Below the pieces are notes generated by a model. The model was not told where the DNA came from. It made no database searches and saw only the letters and a program-made list of their open reading frames with translations. From Pholiota molesta (Eukaryota; Basidiomycota; Agaricomycetes; Agaricales; Strophariaceae): a stretch of 64,000 nucleotides of DNA. The position numbers and the translations under genes were made by a program. The stretch spans positions 1-64,000 of the forward strand of contig JACGCK010000164.1 in the NCBI GenBank assembly GCA_014925825.1. Direction: 5' to 3'. How positions within the stretch are numbered: the first letter of the stretch is position 1; each line of letters starts with the position of its first letter. This document shows positions 1 to 11,806 of this stretch, piece after piece.

Positions 1-1725
1 CGTGCCGTAGCTTTATAACATTTTTTGAGAGAACTAGTGGCACGAAACTTGACAGATGAGATTCATATTGAAAACTCAGTGAAATTATGTACTAATCCAG
101 CACGTAGAGTTGGTAGGTATCAATCATTTCGCTCAGAGTTCAGCTGACCCAACAAACAGAAGAGTACCGTGGTTGCGATCTAGAATTTTTTCGACCAACC
201 TTTCGTCGAGAACAGTGTTGTTTGCAAGTTGTTCCATAATTAATAGCTTGTTAGTTTGTGAATCTTAGATTGAGATGCATGAGTACATGTCACCATTCGC
301 ACGAGTCGTCCAACATATTTTTGGGTGGCACAAGAAGAGAATCCAAACTCTGAGAACCCTGCGCGTTGTTCTAGCTAAGTCAGACATGCGCAGTCCATTT
401 CAGCTGCTAGCTACCTTAAACACTGGTATGATGAGCTGATTGACCGATGAGATTCGGGGATGAGATTCGGCCACTGTGTGACATTTCTCAGACGGTCGTA
501 ATAGGTCCAAAGCCAAGTTGCTGCTCGAGGTCTTGAGAAAACAAAAAAAAAATGAGGAGTTAAAAGTAGACGATGGGGTGGTTTTGAGAAAGTTTTGAAA
601 CTGTAGGTGTCGTGAATAACTGGAGAGTTGAGAACTTGTACTAGATATGCATTATCAACAAATTACAAGCTGGGAATCGGCGCACGAGGCGAATCTTCCC
701 TCTTTAACTCAGCGCTTGTATGTTGAGGGCTTTCGACTGGAGGTTCAACACCCGCTTCTGGCAAGTGGGAGTTAAGACAAGATTTAACCATGATTGCCAA
801 AACAGCCTCCGGGGCCTTCGAATTCAGCTTAGTTATGCCCGCTCTGTTTGCATTAATCAGTACCCGAGAGAGAGGATCATTTGGGAGTTAAGTAAACTTT
901 ACCACACCCTTGCCTTGTCGTGCCGTAATATGTGCTAGGATGCTCTCGTGGCCGCAAACGTGGCCTCCTCGATAATATTAGTACTACACTATTGCTCAGA
1001 TCTAGTAGTATTACCATCTATTGCGGCCCGACGACCGAGATTTTGAAGCTGAATGAAACTAGAGCGTCGGCTTCAAAACTGGAATAGTGCATTGAGTAAG
1101 TAAGTTACCATGCGACTGATTACAGCCACCATAAATTACAATACGAGTGTGTAAGATAGCTTATTAGTCAAACACATCAAGGACAGAGGCCAGATGCGAA
1201 TGTGCAGCTATAAATTTGCGAACGGAGGTGCCACAGGACTCGCGAGCCCGAGTTCCCGATGTGCGAGGTCGATGCGTGGTTATTGGGAAATTACCAAAAT
1301 TAGAGTACTGCCACGCTGCTGGGTCTACCCCGCATCAGGTCTCTTGAACAACGAAGTATGCGAGAGTATGCGTCATGCGTACGTGTGTTCCAAGCTAATT
1401 GATGTCAGCGTTATTACTATGCAATGATCTAGATCCCCTATGTTATATCTGATTCGCACATTCACATATTTTTACAAGCTTGAAGCCATGGATTTAAGCC
1501 ATAGAGTTCATCTATATTTATATTTATAGAATGCCGAGACGTATACGTTTTTATCCGTTTCTTTTTACGATAGAAAAAAATTACATCCATAACCATTGGT
1601 TTATGGGGGCTTTGTAATTTGACACGGACCAATGAAGCTATGTATAAGACAAGGGAATATTGAGTTATAAGGGAGATTAACCTTCATTCAGGTTTACCAG
1701 GTACCTCCTAGGCACTTAGAAACAC
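1..1725. other. Intergenic region upstream of the methyltransferase cluster
   Basis: No gene can be supported here. The reading frames are short, lack family motifs and have no convincing splice pattern. An A-rich run lies near 540-552, and AT-rich sequence at 1440-1680 probably holds the promoter of the first methyltransferase, although no clear TATA box is assigned. Confidence 0.5.
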
Positions 1726-3799
1726 ATGGCGCCACCCTCCTCCACCGTCCCCAATGGAACCGTTGAAATCGGCATGCTCACGGATCTTATCGTCTCATCA
1801 GTGAAGGACGTCAGAAGCGAATATCAAAGCTCTGGGTACGACGTACCGTCCTTGTTCTCTACCGAACCCGGTCCATTCGATGCACCTCACCTTATGTCGC
1901 CCAAATTATCGAAAGCGATTCAAATAACTGAGGCGGCTTGCGCTCAATTGACGTACACAATCGCCAATCCTGGACATGTGGTCACGAATGTACGTGCGAA
2001 TATTTGTAACTTCATAACGATTTGTTCACCCATCTTCCCTTAACAGAAAGCCTACTCAGTACGTATCGGGATTAGAATCCAAGGTTTTTCCAAATGCTAA
2101 TCTTGCATAGTTTGAAGAACCAGTCGCGTTTCAAGTAGTCATTAATGCCAAGGTCGCAGATATTCTTGTTGGCAAGCCAGATGGCCTCCACATCGATCAA
2201 TTGGCGAATGAGGCAGGAGTCGATTCAAACAAGCTCGGCCGTATTTTGAGAATGCTGGCCACAAAACATTGCTTCCAAGAAGGTATGCACATGTTTTCCT
2301 GCGTGATGGCCCGAATCTCATTGAACGTGCTAGTCAAGCCCAATGTGTTTGCCAACAATCGACTTAGCATGAAGCTTGTATCCACAGATCCAGTGGCTGG
2401 TTTAGCAGGAAATATGTAAGTTTATGAAATTAAATCTTATATCAATACATCTCCTGACATGTATTTAGGAGCGGCGAAACGATCAAAGCAGCTGTAATGA
2501 TGAGTGATACTATCCTGGATCCCAAGACGGGATTCTCTACTTCAGCGGACAATAGTGCCTTTAACCGTGCACATGGAGTCTCAATCTTCAACTTCTATGA
2601 TACCGTGAGTCAACTCCAGCTCATTGTGGATGCGGATTTGACACTCTATATATGTAGTCTGAAGGCGAGAAAGTGAGAGATGTGAGTATTAAGCGCCCAA
2701 AATGATCACGTGAAAAGGGACTTCATCTAATCTGATGGAATCAGCGTTTTGCCCAAGCCATGGTTGGCTGGGGCGAAGTGACTGGGAGAGCGATGCTCCC
2801 TCAATGTGGGTGTATAAAATATTCGAACATGTAAACAATTTACAACTGTTCTTTTTAGCTTATCCATGGGATAAAGTAACCGCCGATTCAGTCATTTGCG
2901 ACATCGGTGGTGGAAATGGACATGCCACGCTTGGACTTGTCAAACAATTCCCGCATCTCAAAATTGTGGTGCAGGACTTGGCTGCCGTAGTTCATCAAGG
3001 GAGAGAAGTGAGCTGCAGCTTTGTACTTCTCTTTCGAATCACTTACAAATCACGTTCGAAGTATTGGGAAATTGAACATCCTGATGCTATAACGAACAAA
3101 CGTGTCGATTTTGTCGCAATCGATTTCTTCAATGGACAGCCTGTCTCCAACTGCGATTATTATTATGCAAGTAGCATTGAAAAAAATTAACAATGCGCTG
3201 ATTGACGTCTCGATTATGATGTTAGCTCCGCCATGTTCTGTAAGTCTCCTGATAGATTCTTTATAAGCGCCCACCTAACTGCAGATAATCACAGTCACGA
3301 TTGGCCAGCAAGCGAATGCTTGAAAATCTTGGCTAGTATTCGCAAGTCTATGGGCCCGTCAAGTCGCTTGCTAATCCGTTAGTAAAATCATATTTAATTC
3401 CCCATCCCCTCTGAATGAGAATATCTTGCAGATGAGCTCGTCCTCCAACACGCCGTTAGAGATCCTTCCATTGCTAACCAGGTAGTTTAAACTTTACATC
3501 CTGGGGAGCATTTATCAAAAACGTCTCGATAGGCACCAGAACCCCTTCTTGCGAACTATGGAATGGCCCGCATCCGTGCCTATAATCAGGACATGAACAT
3601 GATGAACAGCTGTAACAGTCAAGAACGTACTCTACAAGAATTTATCGAGATGGGGTACGTTATTTGTCGTTTGGCGTTACAACCCACCATTGGTCAGTTT
3701 GCTAACAATCTTTTACGTCATAGAAAGAAAACTGGGTTCAAGTTCGAGAAGTTGTGGGACGCTGGAGAGGCGGGTCTCGTGGAATTTACCACAGCTTAA
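1726..3799 (+). CDS. SAM-dependent O-methyltransferase, paralogue 1 (COMT-like)
   Basis: It probably transfers a methyl group from S-adenosylmethionine to a hydroxyl of a small aromatic or secondary metabolite in the cytosol; the substrate is unknown. I resolve 14 exons: 1726-1989, 2047-2058, 2111-2282, 2334-2415, 2469-2604, 2658-2681, 2745-2805, 2859-3007, 3062-3166, 3226-3239, 3295-3377, 3432-3481, 3533-3654 and 3724-3799. They sum to 1350 nt (449 aa) with no frame break. Exon 8 encodes the SAM-binding loop ICDIGGGNGHA. The LRHVLHDW motif with the catalytic-base histidine spans exons 10-11. The C-terminus ends in the GLVEFTTA block shared by all three paralogues. The N-terminal half matches the dimerisation region of plant-type OMTs. 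Exon 2 is a 12-nt micro-exon, and intron 9 starts with GCAAGT, a GC-type donor. The start is the first Met of the conserved block. Confidence 0.9.
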
Positions 3800-5073
3800 T
3801 GGCTGATGAAATGGGCAACCATATTCAACTATGGTGCCTTATCTTGATCATAAATATCTTGAACTCATGTACCTATACTAGATTCAACATCACATCGCCG
3901 CGGGCTACAGATGAATTTAGCCCATTGCACACCTTTCCTTTGCATATGGTCCATGTACAATGTAGAAACCGTATTCGGGATGAGTGATCCGGCAATTGTT
4001 GCGAATTCTGATATCATTCAGGTCCACCCAAAAATACGTATACATACACTTCTCCCTACCATGCGACAAGGACCACGAGATATACTGAATCATATTTGAA
4101 TCCCATCTTCCGATTGGTATCTGACGTTTGCATTCATGAAATTTATGTGAATCTCAGCAGTAAATAGTCGCGACAATTTGCACGTACATTGACAAGCATA
4201 ACCGACATACCGGACATCTAGAGGAAGTTCATAATCAGCACAATGTTCCGATTTTGCCAGGAGTGGGAATGAGAATGAGAGTGGGATTTCCCTTCGTCCC
4301 ATTGAACAAGTGACTTATCAACTGCGGGCATGGCGCTCCGCGGAGTCTTTTCCACCTTGTATTCGAGCTGCTTTGAACTTGAAAGTTGACTTACCATTGG
4401 ACAGTTGAGTGATAGAATTTCTCAGCATCATCTCCCTGTGGTGTGTATTGGAGCAAATTGACATATTCAGCGATGATGTATACTGATTACATGTAGTTGT
4501 TAATTTTATTTTCCTGGAGCAACCTGCGCTCTTTTGGAGAATTTGGTTTTGGGTGAATGTCATTCTCTTTTGTGTGCCCTTCAACGCTCGGTACTATTTC
4601 AACTCAAAATACTATTTGCGTTGTTTGGGATCTGGGATCTGAGATACCATCAATGCGCTTATTAATGGATCTTCGATGTCTTTAGGAACATACATGAGCC
4701 ACGTTGAAGCCACGACATCGTTTTGTATTCCTCGAACGAAGATTCTCATTGACAACAGCCATGTGCGCGAGAAGGTGACTAAACACATAGGTTCTTTGTA
4801 TACGATTCACACATTCTGACGTCCCCGGGATAGATGATTCCGTTGTACAGAAGTTCAGAATGAGTTCTACAGACATTCCCTCACGGACCGCGTTAGGATC
4901 TTCACAGCTTCAACCTTGGTGATTGCAGGTCATCTCTTTGGATGCACTCATTAAAGAGTGAAACCACTTTATAAACGGATAATACGGCTGAAGCAATATT
5001 ACCTGCAGTAAAAGGTTTTCCATCTGTCCCCCGTTCACAGTCTAGAACATTGTCTCCCAGGGCAAAGGGTAAA
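3800..5073. other. Intergenic spacer between methyltransferases 1 and 2
   Basis: No supported gene. Short frames on both strands lack motifs. The last 150 bases, up to the start at 5074, are expected to hold the promoter of paralogue 2, but no canonical TATA box is evident. Confidence 0.5.
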
Positions 5074-7136
5074 ATGCCTACTCCTTCTGTTGGCACTACC
5101 AACGGAACTACTGAGATTACAAGACTAGCGGATCTGATTGTTTCATCGGTGAAAGAAATCGTGTCTGAATATCAGACTGCTGGTCACGACGTACCATCAC
5201 TGCTCTCTACTGAGATAGGACCATTCGATGCGCCTCATCTTGCAACCGCGAAGCTTTCAAGAGCCATTCAGATAGTTGAGGCAGCCTGCGCTCAACTGAG
5301 CTTCGCTGTAGCCAATCCGGGTCATGTCGCAACAAACGTACGTACCCAACTCGTTACTATTGGAAAAAGCTAAGCGTTTACTTCTCAATAGAAAAGCTAC
5401 GGTGTGCGTTTTGGTATCTGCTATGCCCAGCTGCGCAAACTGACAGACACTTAGTATGAGGAACCAGCAGGCCTTGGGGTTGTCATTACGGCAAAGATTG
5501 CCGACATGCTTGTCGGGAAGCCCGAGGGACTTCCTGTTGACCATCTAGCGAAACAATCTGGGCTACACTCCAACAAGCTTGGCCGCATTATGCGAATGCT
5601 TGCAACCAAGCATTGCTTCCAAGAAGGTGCGCATTGATTGTCAGCGAATCCGAAAGGCTTAAGGTCATCAACTAGCGCTCAGTCAAACCCAACGTTTTCG
5701 CAAACAACCGGATTAGCATGCAGCTTGTTTCGACAAACCCTATATCAGGTCTCATTGGAAATATGTATGCAGCTTCGCATTCTGTTTGTCTCTCGATGTT
5801 TATGTCGCGTTCAGGGCCGACGAGTCCTTCAAGGCAGCTGCCATGCTAGGCGACACAATGAGCGATCCTAAGACCGCTTTCTCTACTTCCGCAGACAACA
5901 GCGCCTTCGCTCGTGCATTTAACGTCCCGTTTTTTGAATTCTATGACACGGTAGGCCAGAAATATATGGTGTTGCTCCATATGTTAATCATAATTTGTAG
6001 CCGACTGGAATGACAAAGAGAGATGTAAGTGTTCAAGCCAAAGTTCAGTGAGCAGATACCGATTCTAATGGTATCTTCTAGCGGTTTGCCCAGGCTATGG
6101 TGGGTTGGGGCGAAGTAACTGGGAGAGCAATGCTCCCAAAATGTGAGTTGGTATTAACGGTACTTAACATTAACATTTATTGAACTGTTATAGCATATGC
6201 ATGGGAGAAGGCACCAACTGATTCAACCATCTGTGACGTTGGTGGTGGAAACGGACATGCCATGCTTGGACTGGTCGAAGAGTTCCCTCAGCTGAAAGTG
6301 ATCCTACAGGATCTTCCTGCTGTTGTCCAGCAAGGCCAGGATGTAAGCCATCTATCCGAGAAGTTTTGGCATCTATACTAATAGTCGTTCATTGTCCAGT
6401 ATTGGCACACAGAGCACCTGGAAGCAATTCTCATGAAGCGCGTCGAATTTATACCAATGGACTTCCTCGCCGACCAGCCCGTTCCTGGCTGCGATTTCTA
6501 CTACGTGAGTGGTCGGATGAGCCTCCTCAAAACACTATTAATTTTTGGTTTGGAACATTAGCTGCGACACGTTCTGTAAGTCGTCTGACTTTAAACACTT
6601 CCACCTGTGGACTAATCTAAGGCAACCTAGCCATGATTGGCCGACAAGTGACTGCTTGAAGATCCTAACTAACATACGCAAGTCCATGGGCCCATCTAGC
6701 CGTTTACTCATTCGTCAGTGGAAGACATCTGAAGACCGTAAAATGCGTTGCTCACTTGCGCGCGTTATGTAGATGAATTCGTCCTTCAACATGCTGTCAG
6801 AGATCCGTCTGTTGCGAATCAGGTCAGCAAGTTGCCTCTTGAAATCGTATATTCTTACCAATCAAATTCCTCAGGCTCCCGAACCTCTCCTCGCTAATTA
6901 TGGAATGGGACGAATTCGCCTGTACGAGCAAGACATGAACATGATGGCCTTGTTCAATAGTCAAGAGCGTACGTTGCAGGAATTCATTGACATGGGGTCA
7001 GTCCATTTGAACCTCAATGTCCGCGGAGAGAAATAATCATGCACTAACAACGGCCTTTAGATCCAAGACGGGTTTCAAATTTGAAAAGTTATGGGATGCA
7101 GGAGAGGCAGGTCTGGTCGAATTCACTGCTTCTTGA
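5074..7136 (+). CDS. SAM-dependent O-methyltransferase, paralogue 2 (COMT-like)
   Basis: This is the second member of the tandem family, with the same architecture as its neighbours. The first exon encodes the N-terminal helix block with ITRLADLIVSSVKEIVSEY. A 12-nt micro-exon (AAAAGCTACGGT) follows. The SAM site is ICDVGGGNGHA near 6230, the histidine motif LRHVLHDW is split across an intron near 6575-6630, and the C-terminus is EAGLVEFTAS before a TGA at 7134-7136. An in-frame Met lies eight codons upstream (5050). I chose 5074 because it aligns with the start of paralogues 1 and 3. No frame break was noticed in the exons I followed. The substrate is not predictable from sequence. Confidence 0.88.
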
Positions 7137-7958
7137 AGATATGGCGCTGCGTGAGGAGTAAAGGTAATGCTGCGAACAATGTTGTCTATGGGTATTATGG
7201 AGACCGTGCTTGTCATGTTTGAAGAGAAATTGAATATCTCGCTTATTTTCTATCTCATTCAATTTCGTTGATAAGATTCGAAGGAGGAGCCCATCCAAGG
7301 TTCATCAGAGGAGGACATGTCATTGGACTACAGTGATGTTCGGACGGCTTCGGGCCACCAAAGAAAATGCGAGATTCCCTGGTCGATCTAATGGTAACTT
7401 TTTCTCCACGAGTAGCCCAGCAACATAATATGATATGACTATTAAAATAAAACTTCTTATGTATAAGTATGAAGACTTGCCAGAGATCAAGGTCACAAAA
7501 AAGGTTCACCACAGCATGCGTCATGAAGCGTCCCATTCCGGACTTTTCTTCCCACTTGACGAAGTTACTTAGCCCCGAAGACCATCGGAAACCTTCCAAT
7601 ACGTCATTTTTCTGCATCATCGGTTGTTGGGCGTGGCAAATTGCAATACGACCCACAACTCATCTGTCTGTGTTAACTCTCACACGGGCCGTGAAATATT
7701 GGCACCTTGGGGAATCATTCGCGAAATTTTTCGAAAGGACAAACCTATCTATGAGTTCTAGATCCATTGCCGACAGTCGCCCACAATGAACGTAGGCCCA
7801 GGCTTGGGACTCTATGCCGAGTGTGTGTGAATGAATGGAACTCAATTATCAAATCCCTGTATAAAATAAAGAAGTATACTTCAAATCATGTTGACCGCAA
7901 TAGTCTCTCGTACCTTTGTCCAAAGACCAAATCGTCGAGCACCAAACCAAAGAACAAT
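7137..7958. other. Intergenic spacer between methyltransferases 2 and 3
   Basis: Open frames on both strands near 7255-7845 show no family motif or splice logic. The region is read as the 3' end of paralogue 2 and the promoter of paralogue 3. Confidence 0.5.
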
Positions 7959-10060
7959 ATGGCGCCCCAGATTGTAGACCTTCCAAACGGAACTACTGAA
8001 ATAACGATGCTCGCAGACCTGATTTCGTCTTCAGTGAAGGACATCGTTAGCGAGTATCGAAACGCTGGGCACAACGTCCCGTCACTGTCTTCGACTGAAC
8101 CAGGACCGTTTGACGCACCCCACCTTCAATCCGCGAAACTGTCGAAAGCGATCCAGATCATTGAAGCTGCGTGTGCTCAGCTCAGCTTCGCGGTAGCTAA
8201 TCCTGGGCATGTCATTACAAATGTGAGTTTAGCCCGTCGCCCTCATTTGGGGTGTTCTAAAACTGACCTTTTCCTAGAAATCATACGGTGTGCGTATTAT
8301 CCCTACTCCGGAATTTATCAGAGATATAGGCTTTGAAGCTAAAATTTCGCACACAGTTCGAGGAGCCAGTCGCGCTCCAAGTTGTTACCAGTGCCAAGAT
8401 TACCGATAGGCTCGTCGGCAAGCCCGAGGGACTTCCTATTGAGGAGCTCGCGAAACAGTCAGGATTGGATCCCAATAAGCTCGATCGTATTCTCCGCATG
8501 TTGGCGACTAAGCATTGTTTCCAGGAAGGTGGGATGCTCGTTTTCACTGTCAAACACATCAGGAAAGCTTGAAGCTCACCAAATGACTGGCAGTCAAGCC
8601 TAACGTGTTCGCAAATAACAGACTTAGCATGCCGTTGGCTTCCGCCAATCCGGTATCCGGTCTGGTAGGACATATGTCAGTCATACAAGCTGTTGCATGC
8701 TGGATGATACTCATACCGTGTTATAGGACGGACGAAGTGATCAAAGCGTCGGTAATGCTCAACGATACGCTGACAGACCCCAGATCGGCGATGTCCACTG
8801 CAGCGGATCAGAGTCCCTTCTATCGCGCACATGGCGTTTCGGTCTTTGATTTCTATGACACTGTCAGTAAATTCTTCTTTTTCTGCTTCTTTATATTTAT
8901 ATGGCTGATTGTTTTTCCTAATGAATATGTAGCCTGTGGGAGAGAAAGTGCGCGATGTAAGTGCCTTAAATATTAGGACGCCGAAACTGATTAACTGACC
9001 GTGATGTCGGCGTGATGACCATCCTTGACCATCTAGCGTTTCGCCCAGGCTATGGTTGGCTGGGGTGAGGTGACTGGCAGGGCAATGCTCCCCAAGTGTA
9101 AGTGCACTTCCGATTTCGCCATCGGTGTATTTTATTCAACCGTTTTCAGCATACGCCTGGGAACAAGTGCCGGCTGATTCAACCATCTGCGATGTCGGTG
9201 GTGGAAACGGCCATGCAATGCTTGGACTTGTGAAAAAGTTTCCTCAGCTTAAGGTCATACTACAAGACCTACCCGCTGTCGTCCAACAAGGCCGAAACGT
9301 GAGTACAGAGGATAGATATAACGTAGTATGGTATTTGGGCTTACGCGAGGATGTATCCAGTATTGGCAAGCCGAGCGTCCGAAGGCGATTGAGGAAAAAC
9401 GGGTCCAATTCGTTCCAATCGACTTCTTCAATGATCAACCAGTAGCCAACTGCGATTTCTATTATGTGCGTCATTGGATTTTTGAACACTTCAGCCGAAA
9501 TTTTACTCAACTCCACCTTCGTTACAGTTGCGACATGTTCTGCATGACTGGGGCATGGATGAATGCATGAAGATCCTTGGCAACGTGCGCAAGTCCATGG
9601 CGCCCCATAGTCGCCTGCTCGTTCGTCAGTGATCCTTAAAATCCCCACACCCACCATCCTTTTTGCTGAAGCGGCTCGATGTCCAGATGAATTTGTCCTG
9701 CAACACGCCGTTCGGGATCCTACTTTCGCCAATCAGGTCAGCTAAAATCTGAATTTAGGCGCGCGTAAGACAGATGGATCGCTGATTACCAACGAAAATA
9801 GGCTCCCGAGCCACTTCTCGCTAATTATGGAATGGGTCGCATCCGCCTGTATCAACAAGACATGAACATGATGAACTCCTTCAACAGCCAAGAACGGACG
9901 TTGCAGGAATTTATCGATCTCGGGTAAGTGATCGCGAGGTCGCACTTCTTTCTGGCTTTATGCTGATAGCATGAGGCTGTTTAGAGCGAAGACAGGATTC
10001 AAGTTTGAAAAGCTTTGGGATTCAGGCGAGGCGGGGCTCGTCGAGTTCAGCGCAGCCTGA
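7959..10060 (+). CDS. SAM-dependent O-methyltransferase, paralogue 3 (COMT-like)
   Basis: Third tandem paralogue. Exon sizes match paralogue 1 exactly at the 5' end: 7959-8222 (264 nt), 8278-8289 (12-nt micro-exon), 8357-8528 (172), 8594-8675 (82) and 8727-8862 (136). The SAM loop ICDVGGGNGHA is near 9190. The motif LRHVLHDW near 9530-9550 lies in one uninterrupted exon, so the intron that splits this motif in paralogues 1 and 2 is absent here. The C-terminus is GLVEFSAA followed by TGA at 10058-10060. Three same-strand paralogues about 0.8-1.3 kb apart point to local tandem duplication. No polyketide synthase, NRPS or P450 accompanies them in the window, so membership of a biosynthetic cluster cannot be claimed. 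Confidence 0.9.
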
Positions 10061-10188
10061 ACGTTAGTTCTTGATACTGCATAATCAGCAGGTCGACGCA
10101 GAGTAGAAATACCCATTGTCAATTGAAATTATGAACATACATAGCAGGCAAATGTACTGTTTTCGTTCCCCCCAGTTCCAGGATGAAA

Positions 10189-11456
10189 TCATGTTCGATA
10201 TGCAACGCGAGAGCAGGATAGCCAGAATTCAGATCCTCCTTCCTCTGACCAACCCAAAGGCCCCAGATCACATTCGGCACAGGTAAGGAGTTTGATTTTG
10301 CGTCCTTCACAATGAACGTGAGTACAGAGCAATGATGATAAAGGCGAACGTAAGGATGCACCTAGTTCAGTTAGCGGTTGCACCGGGCGAGTGAATCCGA
10401 CGTTCTCAAATTCCATCGGGCTTGGTGTGATCAACCACCATTGCACAGTCTGGGGAGGCTCGGGGAGTGGTGGAAGATGCGGATTTTGATGACCTACTGG
10501 TTCCATCTAGGTAAGAATGTCAGTCACCAGATATTTAGGATTAGAAGCTACAATTATGTTCACCTGGACGCTCGCCCTTTCTACCCATTTACCAACCCCC
10601 TTCTTTAAGATAATGCTTCCACAGTCACCTCGAGGACACAGCAGATCGAACTTGTTGGTTGATATTCCATTTGCAGCAGACGACTGGATGAGCTCGGGGA
10701 ACCCATTGGGGAAATCAGTGACCAGCTTCGAGGACGGAGCAGCGCGCGGTCGGCGCAAAGCCTCCAAAACCCCCGGTGGCATTTGCTGGTGTCCTTCCAG
10801 GACTTGTGTAGGACTCTCCTCTACAGACTTCAATGGTGCAGTCAATAGTCTCCGCACCTCGAACCAGGACAGCGACCCGTGCACGACATTACTCCTCCCC
10901 AGATTCTCGAATCCTGCCTTTTCGTAGAAAGGCACGAGATGGTCGTGCGCGATGAGAATAACGCGCTCCCATGTCGCGGTGCCGTCCGATCTCGCGGCCT
11001 CCAGACGCGCGAGGTACTCTTTGAGAAGTGCTTGACCGAGACCCTTTCCTCGGTAGAACGGAGACACGCATACGGAGTGGATGCATACCGAAGATGACCC
11101 GGGGACGTGGCTTGTCATCGACGCGTGCGTGAAGTGTTCCTCGGGCGATTGGGTGGCGCAAACATATCCGACCAGCTTTCGCGAGTTCGATTCGAGTTCG
11201 TAAGCTCCCAAAAACAGATGGGGTGCTAGCGATTGACGGATTCTGCAAACGGGTGGATTAGAAGAATACATAGACTAGGAGGGCTGACGGAGGTACCTGA
11301 AGCTGGATTCAGTTCCAGCTTCCTCTGGTGTAAATCCTAGCGCGAATCAGTCCGGTCATGAAGAAAATAACTTGAGAGTCGCGTACCTGCTGCTTCAAGC
11401 ACCAGAGCAGCCGGTAAATCGTCGGCAGGGACATAGTCAAAAACAATGTGGGACAT
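10189..11456 (-). CDS. GNAT acetyltransferase-Mss4/Dss4-like fusion protein
   Basis: Five exons on the minus strand: 11456-11387, 11336-11297, 11242-10564, 10506-10362 and 10304-10189. They join in phase to 1050 nt (349 aa). Residues 1 to about 190 form a GNAT domain of the arylalkylamine N-acetyltransferase type. It contains IHSVCVSPFYRGKGLGQALL, which covers the acetyl-CoA-binding R/Q-x-x-G-x-G/A loop, and FYEKAGFENLG. After a linker, the last ~130 residues look like Mss4/Dss4, a zinc-binding RabGEF or chaperone fold. They carry the pairs CPRGDC and CAECDLGPLGW plus EFWLSCSRVAYR. No stop or start separates the two parts, because both lie in the continuous third exon. Acetyl-CoA-dependent amine acetylation is likely. 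A Rab-related role for the second half is inference. Confidence 0.8.
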
Positions 11457-11806
11457 TCCGGATTTTGAAAGACTTTGCGCTGGAAAGAGTGTATATTCCA
11501 GAAATCCTGGATGTCGTCGTGAAATCACGGAGACGAACGAGGAGGATCGAGTCAGAAAGGCTTTGGCAAAACAAGACGGGGAGGGCCGAACAAAGATCAG
11601 TATGATGAATCATGTGATATGATCGTCGCCGGGACCCTTTATTCCTGCAAGGTTCTTGTCAATGTGTAATACCTGAATAATACATAATCCTTCAAGATCC
11701 AATTCCGCTGAATGAAGGATAGGAACTTGGGAAGGATTCAAAGATCAATTTTATATACAATTTTCATTCCAACAATCAATCCTTTCATCGATAAAACACC
11801 TCAAAA
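11457..11806. other. Spacer between the GNAT-Mss4 5' end and the GH95 3' end
   Basis: This 350-bp stretch separates two genes on the same strand. It must hold the GH95 3' end and the promoter of the acetyltransferase gene. No further gene, clear TATA box or repeat is seen. Confidence 0.45.
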
